Shown here: positions 43,701 to 53,764 of the stretch, one piece after another | How positions within the stretch are numbered: position 1 is the stretch's first letter | Layout: each line of letters opens with the position of its first letter | Source of the DNA: Metabacillus rhizolycopersici | GTDB taxonomy: Bacteria > Bacillota > Bacilli > Bacillales > Bacillaceae | Direction of reading: 5' to 3' | NCBI RefSeq assembly: GCF_020075705.1 | Contig: NZ_JAIQUM010000031.1 | Coordinates: 1 to 57,544, forward strand | DNA: 57,544 nt | The notes under the pieces: generated by a model | The model's input: only the letters and a program-made list of their open reading frames with translations | Told to the model about the DNA's origin: nothing | Database searches by the model: none | Made by a program: the position numbers and the translations under genes

Positions 43701-46700
43701 GATTATTTCAAAGCCGGAAAATAGCCAATGGACAGATGATCAGTGGAAGGCTATTGTCGCAAGTGGACAGGACATTTTAGTAGCGGCTGCAGCAGGATCA
43801 GGAAAAACGGCAGTCTTAGTTGAACGGATTATTCGAAAAATCATATCTAAAGAAAATCCAGTAGATGTGGATGCGCTGCTCGTTGTGACGTTTACAAATG
43901 CATCTGCTGCGGAAATGAGAAGTCGAATCGGAGAAGCGCTGGAAAAGGCATTAAAGGAAAATCCATCCTCGCTTCATTTACGTAGACAGCTAACATTATT
44001 AAACAAAGCGTCGATTTCTACGTTGCACTCGTTCTGTTTACAGGTTGTCAGGAAGTATTATTATTTGATCAACATCGATCCAGGATTTCGGATTGCTGAT
44101 CAAACCGAGGGTCAATTACTAATTGATGAAGTGCTAGATGAAATGTTTGAAGAGGAGTATAGCCGTGAAGATAATGAGGCCTTTTTTGACCTTGTTGATC
44201 GCTATACATCTGATCGAAATGATGTGGAGCTACAAACATTAATTCGTGAGCTTTACTTTTTTTCAAGATCCCATCCGACGCCAAGCGTTTGGCTTGATCA
44301 GCTTACAGCGATGTATGATCTTGGTGAAACCGAAGAAGTTGAGTCATTACCGTTTGTTCAATATTTGCTACAGGATATCGAGATGCAGTTATTAGGAGCA
44401 AAGGATCAGCTTGAGCAAGCAATGGAACTGACAACATTGCCTGCTGGACCGGCACCGCGTGCGGAAAACTTAGTTGATGATTTAAAACAGGTGTCAGAGC
44501 TAATTGCGTTAAAAAGTTCGTGGGAGCAGCTAAGTGAGCAAATCAAGACCTTTAAATTGTCACGAGCGAAAATTGTAAAAGGCGATCAATATGATAAAGC
44601 CTTAACAGATCAGGTAACATCCTTACGAAATGCAGTGAAAAAACAAATTGAACAGCTACGAGATGAAATGTTTTCACGAACGCTTAGGAATTATTTATTG
44701 GATTTTGAGCATTTAAAGCCTGTCGTTACAAAGCTTGTTTCACTTGTAAAACAATTTGCCGACCGCTATGAAGGAATGAAAAAAGAAAAAGGAATCGTTG
44801 ACTTCGCAGATTTGGAGCATTATTGTCTGCAAATTCTTCAAACGGAAGAAAAGGAACCAAGTGAGGCTGCATTATTTTATAAACAACAGTTTGTTGAAGT
44901 ATTAGTCGATGAATATCAGGATGTCAATCTTGTCCAAGAATCGATTCTAAGGTTCGTAACAAAAGACGAGGAAGCAACAGGGAATATGTTCATGGTCGGC
45001 GACGTCAAACAGTCAATCTATCGCTTCCGTTTAGCCGAGCCGTTTTTATTTTTAAATAAGTATAAGCGATTTACTCAAACAGCAGAACAAACTGGCATGC
45101 GCATTGATTTATCGAAAAACTTCCGGAGCCGTACAGAAGTGTTGGACGGAACGAATTATGTATTTAAGCAAATCATGGGCGAGAAGGTCGGAGAAATTGT
45201 TTATGATGATGATGCAGAGCTAAAGCTTGGGGCAGCGTACCCTGAAAATGAGCTTATGAATACAGAGCTCCTCTTAATTGAACGTGGTGGAAAGGATGAA
45301 GAGGCTGAACAAGGCGATGAGACTGGTGTTTTTGACGAACAAGAATTGGAAACTGTTCAGTTAGAAGCGAGATTAATGGCCAAAAAAATTAAATCACTTA
45401 TTGATCAGCAATTCCAAATCTATGATCGAAGCATCGGCGGTACCCGTGCTGTCACCTATCGTGATGTTGTGATTTTACTTCGTTCAATGCCATGGGCTCC
45501 ACAAATCATGGAGGAGTTTAAACAGGCTGGCATTCCAGTATATGCGAATCTGTCAAACGGATATTTTGAAGCAACAGAAGTAGCAATCATGCTATCTGTT
45601 TTAAAAGTTATTGATAATCCATTTCAGGATATTCCGTTAGCATCAGTGCTTCGTTCACCTGTTGTTGGCTTAGATGCAAATGAGCTAGCACTTATTCGAA
45701 CTTTTGATAAAAAGGGAACGTATTACGATGCGTTGAAAACATTTTTAGAGAAAGGTTCATTAGCGAACCAAACCCTTTTTATCAAACTAAACTCCTTTGT
45801 AGAGCTTATGCAAGGCTGGCGTGATCTTGCAAGACAAGGATCAGTTTCAGACTTAATATGGCAGCTTTACCGTGATACAAAGTTTTTTGACTTTGTAGGT
45901 GGAATGCCTGGTGGAAAACAACGTCAAGCAAATTTGCGTGCACTCTATGATCGTGCTCGTCAATATGAAGCAACATCGTTTCGCGGCTTGTTTCGCTTTT
46001 TACGTTTTATTGAACGTATGCAGGAGCGTGGAGACGATCTCGGTGCAGCCCGTGCGCTTGGAGAGCAGGAAGATGTTGTGCGATTAATGACGATTCATAG
46101 TAGTAAAGGACTTGAGTTTCCAATTGTCTTTGTTGCAGGGCTCTCGAAGCAATTTAATATGATGGATCTGAATAAAAAGTATTTGCTTGATAAGGAATTA
46201 GGATTTGGAACAAAATTAATCAATCCTAAATTACGTGTAAGCTATCCGACACTACCGTATATTTCCTTGAAAAGGAAAATGAGAATGGAACTTCTCGCAG
46301 AAGAAATGCGTGTGTTATACGTTGCTTTAACAAGGGCAAAAGAGAAGCTTTATTTGCTCGGAACGTTGAAGGATGCTGATAAGAAAATCGCTGACTGGCG
46401 AAATCAACTATCCCATTCTGATTGGTTATTACCAGACTTTGAACGAGCAAAGGCGAAAAGCTACCTAGATTGGATCGGTCCTGCATTAATTCGTCATCAA
46501 GACAGTGTAATACTTAATGAAGGTCAACGATGTTTAAATGAGGAGATTTCCCTGCATCCTTCTAAATGGACAATTGAAACGGTAAAAGGGGAGGAGCTCG
46601 TTGAAACATTCAAGGCTGAGGAAGAAGTAAATCTTGAATTGTTGACATCGATTAGCCGTGGTGAACCCGTTTTGATTGAAAGTGAACAAAAACAACAAGT

Positions 46701-47415
46701 AAACAATCAATTAATGTGGAGCTATCCTTACAAAGCTGCAACAACAAGCCGTTCAAAGCAATCGGTATCAGAATTAAAAAGACAGCGAGAGGTCCAGGAT
46801 GAATATAGTGATCAGCAGTTTATTAGGAATCAATCATCTCAAGCCTTTTTATATAATCGACCAAGCTTTATGCAAAGTAAGTCCGTTTCGCCTGCGGAAC
46901 GTGGAACAGCGATGCATACGGTAATGCAGCATATGAAGCAAAGCGAGCCGGTAACAAAAATGGATGTGACGGCTAAAATTCAAGAATTAGTTGAGAAAGA
47001 ACTTCTATCTATTGAACTAGCTGAGGTCATTAACATTGAGCAAATTGTTGAATTTTTCTCTTCACGTATTGGCGAAAGACTGCTTCACGCCAAACAAGTG
47101 TATCGAGAGGTTCCATTTAGTTATGCGTTACAAGCAGAACAGCTATATGACGACTTGGAAAATGAACCTGTATTAGTACAAGGTATCATTGATTGCTTAT
47201 TTGAAGATGAAGAAGGCATTGTGTTATTAGATTATAAAACAGATACAATCGAAGGTCGTTTTTCTAATGAGATGACAGAAGTAGAACAGGTGTTAAGGGA
47301 ACGGTATCGAGTACAAATCGAATTATATACAAAAGCGATTGAAGCTATTATCCAAAGACCTCTCAATGAAAAATATCTATTTTTCTTCGATGGTGGATAT
47401 TTAATTGAAATGTAG
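43693..47415 (+). CDS. addA: ATP-dependent helicase/nuclease subunit AddA
   Basis: Protein of 1240 residues, UvrD-type superfamily 1 helicase plus nuclease. Walker A is AAAAGSGKTAVLVERI, motif II is DEYQDVN, motif III GDVKQSIYRFR, motif V region LMTIHSSKGLEFP, and the C-terminal nuclease residues are in VLLDYKTD. It supplies the 3'-5' motor and one of the two nuclease sites of AddAB. It is coupled to addB by overlap and followed by a structured 139-bp gap before sbcD. Confidence 0.95.
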   Translation: MSEIISKPENSQWTDDQWKAIVASGQDILVAAAAGSGKTAVLVERIIRKIISKENPVDVDALLVVTFTNASAAEMRSRIGEALEKALKENPSSLHLRRQLTLLNKASISTLHSFCLQVVRKYYYLINIDPGFRIADQTEGQLLIDEVLDEMFEEEYSREDNEAFFDLVDRYTSDRNDVELQTLIRELYFFSRSHPTPSVWLDQLTAMYDLGETEEVESLPFVQYLLQDIEMQLLGAKDQLEQAMELTTLPAGPAPRAENLVDDLKQVSELIALKSSWEQLSEQIKTFKLSRAKIVKGDQYDKALTDQVTSLRNAVKKQIEQLRDEMFSRTLRNYLLDFEHLKPVVTKLVSLVKQFADRYEGMKKEKGIVDFADLEHYCLQILQTEEKEPSEAALFYKQQFVEVLVDEYQDVNLVQESILRFVTKDEEATGNMFMVGDVKQSIYRFRLAEPFLFLNKYKRFTQTAEQTGMRIDLSKNFRSRTEVLDGTNYVFKQIMGEKVGEIVYDDDAELKLGAAYPENELMNTELLLIERGGKDEEAEQGDETGVFDEQELETVQLEARLMAKKIKSLIDQQFQIYDRSIGGTRAVTYRDVVILLRSMPWAPQIMEEFKQAGIPVYANLSNGYFEATEVAIMLSVLKVIDNPFQDIPLASVLRSPVVGLDANELALIRTFDKKGTYYDALKTFLEKGSLANQTLFIKLNSFVELMQGWRDLARQGSVSDLIWQLYRDTKFFDFVGGMPGGKQRQANLRALYDRARQYEATSFRGLFRFLRFIERMQERGDDLGAARALGEQEDVVRLMTIHSSKGLEFPIVFVAGLSKQFNMMDLNKKYLLDKELGFGTKLINPKLRVSYPTLPYISLKRKMRMELLAEEMRVLYVALTRAKEKLYLLGTLKDADKKIADWRNQLSHSDWLLPDFERAKAKSYLDWIGPALIRHQDSVILNEGQRCLNEEISLHPSKWTIETVKGEELVETFKAEEEVNLELLTSISRGEPVLIESEQKQQVNNQLMWSYPYKAATTSRSKQSVSELKRQREVQDEYSDQQFIRNQSSQAFLYNRPSFMQSKSVSPAERGTAMHTVMQHMKQSEPVTKMDVTAKIQELVEKELLSIELAEVINIEQIVEFFSSRIGERLLHAKQVYREVPFSYALQAEQLYDDLENEPVLVQGIIDCLFEDEEGIVLLDYKTDTIEGRFSNEMTEVEQVLRERYRVQIELYTKAIEAIIQRPLNEKYLFFFDGGYLIEM

Positions 47416-47423
47416 ATAGTAAA

Positions 47424-47523
47424 GGGGACGGAAACCACTTTCTTACTTTTAAAATCTGAGCAAGCCTGCAAAAAGATTCGTATAACGAAAATACTATGAT
47501 GCTGTGCTTGCTCGTTCCACCCC
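47424..47523 (+). other. Extended hairpin between addA and sbcD
   Basis: The outer stem is GGGG and GGAA against TTCC and CCCC. The inner stem GAGCAAGC (47458-47465) pairs with GCTTGCTC (47506-47513). No T-run follows, so it is more likely a processing or stability element than a terminator. Confidence 0.45.
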
Positions 47524-47554
47524 TAATTGAAGCTGTGAAAGGATGTTTTAATGA

Positions 47555-48736
47555 ATGCGAATATTGCACACGGCAGACTGGCACCTTGGAAGAACGTTGG
47601 AGGGGCGAAGTCGTTTAGCAGAACAAGCGCAATTTATCGATGAGCTCGTGAAAATCGTTGAAGAAGAAAAAGTAGATGCGATTTTAATGGCTGGTGATGC
47701 ATTTGATACGGTCAATCCACCGGCTGCAGCAGAGCAGCTGTTTTATGATGGACTAGCCCGATTATCTGACAATGGAAAACGACCAATTATTGTGATTGCG
47801 GGAAATCATGACAATCCTGATCGTTTGTCGGCTGCATCTCCTCTAGCTGGTAACCATTCAATCCATTTAATCGGCTATCCAACGGCAGAAGTTTTGAAAG
47901 TAGATGTTCCACGTGCGCAACAACAGATGATGGTTGCGGCACTTGCATATCCTTCAGAAGCTAGACTTTTGCAGGTGCTATCAGAAACACATGATGAAGT
48001 ACTGTTACGAAATAAATATGATGAAAGAATTCGCGAGCTTTTTTCGATTATGAGCAAGCAGTTTCAACCAAATACAGTAAACATGGCGATGAGTCATATT
48101 CATGTAGCAGGAGGAAGCTCAACTGATTCCGAGCGTCCTATCGAAGTTGGAGGAGCTTATACGGTAGCGGCAACCAGTATGCCTGAAGCGGCTCAATATG
48201 TGGCATTAGGGCATTTGCATCGTCCACAAAACATAAATCGTGCAAGTACATTAACAAGATATTCCGGTTCTCCACTTGCCTACAGTTTTTCAGAAATCGG
48301 CTATGCGAAATCGGTAACGATTTTAGATGCTGAGCCTAATCAGCCTGTTGTGATGAAGGAAATTCCATTATCATCAGGAAAACCGCTTGTGAGATGGAAG
48401 GCAACAGAAGGGATTAGTCAGGTGCACAGCTGGTTAGAGGAAGGCCGCGATTCGTCCGCATGGATTGACTTAGAAATTCATCTAACAACAACTCTCTCAA
48501 TTGAAGAAATCCATCGTTTACGAAAATGGCATCCTGGATTTATTCATATTCGTCCTGTATTTCAGCAAGAGCTTGAAGTTGCAGCGACAAGACAAGCCAA
48601 TTTACCAATAGATCAATTATTTTCACAGTTTTACGAAAAGCAAACAGGTGGTGCAAAACCAGAACCAGAGTTAATCAAGCTTTTCTTGGAGCTAGTCCAA
48701 CAAGATGACGATCTCAAGGAGGGTGATGAAGAATGA
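47555..48736 (+). CDS. sbcD: Nuclease SbcCD subunit D (Mre11-type)
   Basis: Protein of 393 residues. Metallophosphoesterase motifs run in order: HTADWHLG, MAGDAFD, AGNHDNPDR, MSHIHVAGG and ALGHLHRP. It is the nuclease partner of SbcC, opening hairpins and protein-blocked ends. The ATG at 47555 gives the family start MRILHTADWHLG; AAAGG lies 12 bases upstream, rather far. The stop overlaps the sbcC start (ATGA). Confidence 0.93.
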   Translation: MRILHTADWHLGRTLEGRSRLAEQAQFIDELVKIVEEEKVDAILMAGDAFDTVNPPAAAEQLFYDGLARLSDNGKRPIIVIAGNHDNPDRLSAASPLAGNHSIHLIGYPTAEVLKVDVPRAQQQMMVAALAYPSEARLLQVLSETHDEVLLRNKYDERIRELFSIMSKQFQPNTVNMAMSHIHVAGGSSTDSERPIEVGGAYTVAATSMPEAAQYVALGHLHRPQNINRASTLTRYSGSPLAYSFSEIGYAKSVTILDAEPNQPVVMKEIPLSSGKPLVRWKATEGISQVHSWLEEGRDSSAWIDLEIHLTTTLSIEEIHRLRKWHPGFIHIRPVFQQELEVAATRQANLPIDQLFSQFYEKQTGGAKPEPELIKLFLELVQQDDDLKEGDEE

Positions 48737-51700
48737 AGCCGATCGAATTAGCTGTTTCAGGATTGCATAGTTTCAGAGAAAAGCAGATTATTAATTTTGA
48801 TTCATTATGTGATGGTGGAATTTTCGGGATTTTTGGACCGACTGGAAGTGGAAAGTCCTCTATTTTAGATGCGATGACCCTTGCGTTATATGGCAAAGTC
48901 GAACGAGCACTGAATAATACACAAGGGATTTTAAATCATTCGGAAGATCAATTAACTGTCTCATTTACCTTTGAGCTTGAAAATGCATCTGGGAAGAAAC
49001 GTTATACGGTGGAACGTGTCTTTAAACGGACAGATGAAATTCGAGTCAAAACATCAATTTGCCGCTTGATCGAAGTAGGTGAAGAGCAAATTGTCCTTGC
49101 GGATAAAGCAGCAGATGTGAATGGACAAATCTATCGTTTACTTGGATTAACGATCGAAGATTTTACTCGTGCCGTTGTTCTTCCACAAGGAAAATTTGCT
49201 GAATTTCTCTCGTTAAAAGGTGCGGACAGACGCCAAATGCTTCAACGTCTATTTCATCTTGAACAATATGGCGATCAATTAATGAAAAAATTGAAAAAAA
49301 GAGTAGCCTCAACAAAAATTAAGCGTGATGAGCTAGAAGCAGAAAAGAAAGGCTTAGGTGATGCTTCCAAAGAAGCGGTGAAAGAAGCTGAAGAACGCCT
49401 TAAAAATGCAGAATTGCTTCTAAACAAACGGCAGACAGAGCTAGAGAGTATCACAAAAGACTTTGAACAAAAGCAAGGGATCTGGCAGCTTCAACTGCAA
49501 AAAGCTAGCATTGAAAAGGAAAATTCATTGCTTAAAGCAGAAGAGGATACAATCAAAGATTTACAACGTCAATTAAATAAGGCGGAGGAAGCTGAGTCCC
49601 TACGACCTTATGCTGAAGGCTTACAAGCTCTTATCAACGAGAAAAAAGAAGCGGAAATCAATCTAGCTGTTGCAAAGAACAATTATCTTGATATGAAAGA
49701 ACAGTTTGAAAACATTAGTCGTTCATATGAAGATATCCGTAAGAATAAAGCAGAACAGGAGCCAATTTTAGTCGCTAAACGAGAAAAGCTGCTTCAATTG
49801 CAAAAGGTAGAGGAAGAGCTGCAGCGTGATAAAAAGCAATTTCATGATCTACAGCAGAAAAAACTTGAGCTTATAGAACAACGTGAAAAAAGCAATGCCT
49901 TATTAATGAAAGCAAGGGGCTTAGTTGAGAAGGCTAACGTGAAGCAACAAGCGTTAAAAGATGAACAAAAAACAAAAACGGTAACAGCGAAAGAGCGTGA
50001 ACAAATTCGTGCAGCGTTAGAAGCGAAGCAGAAAGTCACACATAATCAGCATAGGTTAGACGAAGCGACTGAACAAGTTAATAAAAAGACAGTAGCTATT
50101 AATCAGGAAAAACAAACGTTAGACGCACTAATAGAGAAGTTAACAAAGAGTAAACAACAGCTTCATGAACAATTTATCAGCTTAAACCAACTTTATTTTC
50201 TTGTTTCAGAGAGAGAAAGAGAGCATGCTAGGTATGTCCAAACAGTAAAAAATCAGCTGGATATCTTACTAACCAAGGAAGAAAAAGCGAAAAGTCAAAG
50301 GCTAGCGTTTGAGCTTGTTAAGCAACTGACTGATGGCGAGCCGTGTCCAGTATGTGGATCCTGTAATCATCCAAGTCCTGCTCACTTAGAGGAAGATGAT
50401 ACTGATGATGCCAACAAACAATCGGCATTAGTAAAGGAACAGCTTGAGCGTTTGCAAAGTTTGAGCCAGGAAAGCCACTCAATTAAGATTAAGCTTGAAG
50501 GTGTTTCCCAACAAGTAGCTTCTGACTTTTCATTTCTTCATGACCTAAAACAAATCGAAGAAGCTGAAATAGACAAGCTAATCACGAATGATCAAGAACG
50601 ACCAGAGCAAGGATACAGAAGATTTCACACAGAATTTAAATCAATCACTCAGGACTACCTCCAAGTAAAAGAATCGATTGAAAAAATAATGAAGCAAATA
50701 AGAGAGTTACAGCAAGAAGTGATGAGACGAAATGATGCCATCACTACGGCAACAAATGATGCGAATGAATGGACGCAAAAGCTGCAAGCTGTTCAAAAAA
50801 CATATGAGGAAGAGATAACTTCCTATTCTGAACGTTTCTCGACTATACCGCTTGATAAGGTTGAGCAGCTACAAAAGATAATCGTGGACAAAGATGAAGA
50901 GTTTGAGCAATTAAATGAACGAATTGAAAAAAGTGTTTCTTTTATTGATGAACAAGAAGCAATGGTAAAAGAGCAGGAGCGCAAAAATCAACAGCTAACC
51001 GAGCAAGAAATTGAATGTCAGGCTGCTTTGAATAATTGTGAACAGCTTATGATGGAAAAGCAGGAGAAACTTAGAGAGGTTGGGCAAGGTCAGCAAATTC
51101 GTTTTCATTTAGAAGAAACAGAAACACAATTAAAGCAGTTGATTAAAAGAGAGAATGACTTGTATCAATCATGGCAAGAGCAGTCTAATCAACTTCAAAA
51201 ATCTCAAAGCGAGTTTGCAGCAAATGAAAAATCATTTGCTCAAACGAATCAAAAGCTTAAAGAGGCAGAGCAAAAATGGCAGTCGGTTTGTGAAGGGACT
51301 TCATTTAAAACGATTGAGGAAACGCTAGCCTCTTTACTATCGGTTGAGATAAAACAGAAAATGAGGATGAAAATAGAGTCGTATACAGATAAAGTAAAGC
51401 AGCTTCAAACAGATTTACATCGTATTAATGAAAAACTATCAGGTAATCAGCTTTCATTAGAGGAATGGGAGCAAATTCAACAAATTAAAATTGAAGTGAA
51501 GGAACAAGTTGATGAGGCGGTTGCAAGCAAGGGCGCTGCAACAAATGCACTTCAAGTCCTGCTAGAAAAACATGATCGATTCATGGAAATAGAAAATCAG
51601 CAAAAGGAACTAAATGACTCGCTGCAAAAGCTAGAAAAGCTCCAAGCCGTATTCAAAGGAAATAGCTTTGTTGAATATGTTGCGGAAGAACAGCTAGTGC

Positions 51701-52131
51701 AAGTAAGTCGAGATGCTTCTGAACGACTTGCGATCTTAACTCGTGGCAGGTACGCCATTGAGGTAGACTCTCAAGGCGGGTTTATTATGAGAGATGATGC
51801 AAATGGTGGAGTGAAAAGACCTGTATCAACACTATCTGGTGGAGAAACCTTTTTAACATCACTTGCTTTGGCGCTTTCTTTATCGACACAAATTCAGCTC
51901 AGCGGTGAATATCCACTCCAATTCTTCTTTCTTGACGAAGGGTTTGGAACGTTAGATGTCGATCTACTTGATACAGTTATCACAGCTCTTGAAAAACTCC
52001 AATCTCAAAACCTTTCAGTTGGAGTCATTAGCCATGTCGCTGAACTGCGTGCGAGATTACCAAGAAAGTTAATTGTCGAGCCAGCTGAACCTTCTGGTAA
52101 AGGTTCAACAGTTTATCTTGAAACCATGTAG
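48733..52131 (+). CDS. sbcC: Nuclease SbcCD subunit C (Rad50-type ATPase)
   Basis: Protein of 1132 residues. Walker A GPTGSGKSSILDAM is near residue 38, and long coiled coils run at about 190-500 and 570-980. The zinc hook CPVCG is near residue 538, and the C-terminal ATPase half has STLSGGETFLTSLALALSLS and FFLDEGFGTLD. It forms the SMC-like clamp that positions SbcD. Coupled to sbcD by a four-base overlap. Confidence 0.94.
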   Translation: MKPIELAVSGLHSFREKQIINFDSLCDGGIFGIFGPTGSGKSSILDAMTLALYGKVERALNNTQGILNHSEDQLTVSFTFELENASGKKRYTVERVFKRTDEIRVKTSICRLIEVGEEQIVLADKAADVNGQIYRLLGLTIEDFTRAVVLPQGKFAEFLSLKGADRRQMLQRLFHLEQYGDQLMKKLKKRVASTKIKRDELEAEKKGLGDASKEAVKEAEERLKNAELLLNKRQTELESITKDFEQKQGIWQLQLQKASIEKENSLLKAEEDTIKDLQRQLNKAEEAESLRPYAEGLQALINEKKEAEINLAVAKNNYLDMKEQFENISRSYEDIRKNKAEQEPILVAKREKLLQLQKVEEELQRDKKQFHDLQQKKLELIEQREKSNALLMKARGLVEKANVKQQALKDEQKTKTVTAKEREQIRAALEAKQKVTHNQHRLDEATEQVNKKTVAINQEKQTLDALIEKLTKSKQQLHEQFISLNQLYFLVSEREREHARYVQTVKNQLDILLTKEEKAKSQRLAFELVKQLTDGEPCPVCGSCNHPSPAHLEEDDTDDANKQSALVKEQLERLQSLSQESHSIKIKLEGVSQQVASDFSFLHDLKQIEEAEIDKLITNDQERPEQGYRRFHTEFKSITQDYLQVKESIEKIMKQIRELQQEVMRRNDAITTATNDANEWTQKLQAVQKTYEEEITSYSERFSTIPLDKVEQLQKIIVDKDEEFEQLNERIEKSVSFIDEQEAMVKEQERKNQQLTEQEIECQAALNNCEQLMMEKQEKLREVGQGQQIRFHLEETETQLKQLIKRENDLYQSWQEQSNQLQKSQSEFAANEKSFAQTNQKLKEAEQKWQSVCEGTSFKTIEETLASLLSVEIKQKMRMKIESYTDKVKQLQTDLHRINEKLSGNQLSLEEWEQIQQIKIEVKEQVDEAVASKGAATNALQVLLEKHDRFMEIENQQKELNDSLQKLEKLQAVFKGNSFVEYVAEEQLVQVSRDASERLAILTRGRYAIEVDSQGGFIMRDDANGGVKRPVSTLSGGETFLTSLALALSLSTQIQLSGEYPLQFFFLDEGFGTLDVDLLDTVITALEKLQSQNLSVGVISHVAELRARLPRKLIVEPAEPSGKGSTVYLETM

Positions 52132-52183
52132 GGAAAATACGAATAATGGTGCATATATGCAACGATTTTAATTGATGAATAAA

Positions 52184-52225
52184 GCGAGACTTCCATCAGT
52201 GAGGGCTCCTTATCCTCACAAATGA
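52184..52225 (-). repeat. Repeat family A, right-end fragment (reverse)
   Basis: GAGACTTCCATCAGTGAGGG is the reverse complement of the conserved right end of the family (CACTGATGGAAGTCTC). The left hairpin is missing. It lies 50 bases past sbcC. Confidence 0.6.
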
Positions 52226-52308
52226 TTTACCATTTATTGATAAGTAACTTATTGGAAAAGGCTAACCAAAGGTAATTTTCGGATAGTGAAGTGAAAGAGC
52301 AAATTAAA

Positions 52309-52347
52309 AACCACCTGTTACCTAACATAATGTTTGAACAGGTGGTT
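52309..52347 (-). terminator. Terminator of the 45-residue gene
   Basis: AACCACCTGTT pairs with AACAGGTGGTT. On the minus strand it is followed by TTTTAATTT. Confidence 0.7.
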
Positions 52348-52386
52348 ACCTAAAGACCTCACATACTTGTTACTCCAAAATATTAG

Positions 52387-52524
52387 TTAGTTTATTTCAT
52401 TTAACATCATTTCAGCTTGTTCTTTCGTTACATTTTGGATGAATTCAATCATGTCGATTAGTTGGATTCCAAACTTTTCACATTTTTCAGTATATCGTTC
52501 ATAAGCCCGCTGATATTTTTCCAT
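52387..52524 (-). CDS. Small protein of unknown function (45 aa)
   Basis: The reading frame encodes MEKYQRAYERYTEKCEKFGI followed by QLIDMIEFIQNVTKEQAEMM and LNEIN. It looks like two amphipathic helices, with a single cysteine. AAAAGGGGC lies eight bases before the ATG and a terminator follows, which supports a real gene. It is not the HNH protein that lies between sbcC and gerPF in B. subtilis. I do not recognise it. Confidence 0.6.
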   Translation of the reverse strand: MEKYQRAYERYTEKCEKFGIQLIDMIEFIQNVTKEQAEMMLNEIN

Positions 52525-52870
52525 TTTGTCAGCCCCTTTTCAATTCTTCATCGTTTTCTTCTTGAAAATAAGTCATTTCAATACAATGTTCCCTTTTATT
52601 ATTTAGTTAGGATTAAAAGAATTTTGTTATATAACAGAATTAATTATTTAATTATATTATATAACAGACTAGACGCTAGTCAACTGTTTTTTAATTTTAT
52701 CGCTCATTAACGGACAGTAACATGGGAAAGAGCCTGGAATATTTTCCAAGCTCTTTTTTGAAGTTATATAGTAGCTTGATATCATGGTAGATAATTGAGT
52801 GATTTAATCTGTGTTTTTCTGGCTTGCCGGAACGTGCTAGAGAATGCTGTCGCTGCTTTTTCTCGAACAC
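52525..52870. other. Intergenic stretch between the small gene and gerPF
   Basis: AT-rich promoter side of the small gene, then CATTAACGGACAGTAACAT at about 52706, a faint left-end trace of repeat family A, then the hairpin at 52728-52760. No gene seen. Confidence 0.45.
52728..52760. terminator. Terminator-like hairpin downstream of gerPF
   Basis: AAAGAGCCTGGAA pairs with TTCCAAGCTCTTT with one mismatch. It lies about 110 bases past the gerPF stop; the better T-run is on the + strand. Confidence 0.5.
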
Positions 52871-53089
52871 TTAATTATTAGCTATCATATTTTGATCTGT
52901 TACATCGGGGTCAATCATATTTGTCACATTAATACCGTTATTAACAATATGAAAATCTCCAGTGTTTCCTCCACCAGAGCCTGCAGCTGATTTTGACTGG
53001 CTTTTCGGAGAGAGATAAAAGGAATCTCCGAAGTTGACCACTCCGCCACCAACACTATTAATCTTAATTGGACCTACAATTGCGGGCAT
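52871..53089 (-). CDS. gerPF: Spore germination protein GerPF
   Basis: Protein of 72 residues. MPAIVGPIKINSVGGGVVNF at the start and NTGDFHIVNNGI later are the GerPA/GerPF signature. It is the last gene of the gerP operon. GerP proteins are made late in the mother cell and help germinants pass the coat. Confidence 0.92.
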   Translation of the reverse strand: MPAIVGPIKINSVGGGVVNFGDSFYLSPKSQSKSAAGSGGGNTGDFHIVNNGINVTNMIDPDVTDQNMIANN

Positions 53090-53184
53090 ATTAAAACATC
53101 CTTTTCGATTTCGATGGTACTTTACTTTATGCAGATGTTTTTTGGAGTGTTCGTCTGCTAATGGAAAAGGGATAAATATACGCT

Positions 53185-53550
53185 TTAATCTTTATAATGA
53201 CGGATATGCTTCGTTCGTGTTTCACAGATAATATCTCTTGTTGATCCGATCTGAAATACAGCTGAACTTGATAGAGCGATAATATTTATGGTTTGCACGT
53301 TAATTTTAGGATTTTCATGAAAGAAATTCGTTGTCAGCTGTTCATAGAAAAGAGGTTGAGGAATTTCCTCTTCAAAAATTTGATATTGGGATAGATCACC
53401 TTCCGTCCCGTAATATCGTTCTTCTTCACGTTGTACGGCTAAAACCTTTACGGAAGGTTTTACTTGCATGGAATCGCCAATTTGGAATACCGAGCTAATC
53501 CCTATTGAATTGACGTAAGCTGTAGTGACATTAGAGAAGCGACTAATCAT
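53185..53550 (-). CDS. gerPE: Spore germination protein GerPE
   Basis: Protein of 121 residues. YVNSIGISSVFQIGDSMQVK at the N-terminus and SSSAVFQIGSTRDIICETR at the C-terminus show the paired SSxxFQIG motifs of the GerP family. The start overlaps the gerPD stop by four bases (ATGA). Confidence 0.9.
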   Translation of the reverse strand: MISRFSNVTTAYVNSIGISSVFQIGDSMQVKPSVKVLAVQREEERYYGTEGDLSQYQIFEEEIPQPLFYEQLTTNFFHENPKINVQTINIIALSSSAVFQIGSTRDIICETRTKHIRHYKD

Positions 53551-53723
53551 TGTGGAGCCAGCGGCACAAATGCACCAACGATAAGAGCCTCAGGTGGTGT
53601 GTCAAATGTAGCTGAAAGTGAAATCGTATTTGTATCCCCAATTAAGAAAACAGAAGAACTAGATACCCCAACAATGCGGATAGCCCCAACTTGCAAACCG
53701 CGATTGACAACTGTGAAATTCAT
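53547..53723 (-). CDS. gerPD: Spore germination protein GerPD
   Basis: Protein of 58 residues: MNFTVVNRGLQVGAIRIVGV, then SSSSVFLIGDTNTISLSATF and DTPPEAL. It is close to B. subtilis GerPD, whose start matches the ATG at 53723 used here; an in-frame GTG lies three codons upstream. The central SSSSVFLIGD motif is shared with the other small GerP proteins. Confidence 0.9.
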   Translation of the reverse strand: MNFTVVNRGLQVGAIRIVGVSSSSVFLIGDTNTISLSATFDTPPEALIVGAFVPLAPQ

Positions 53724-53764
53724 AAGTGTCACACACCCTTTATTTAATAAGAATAAGGGAAAGC

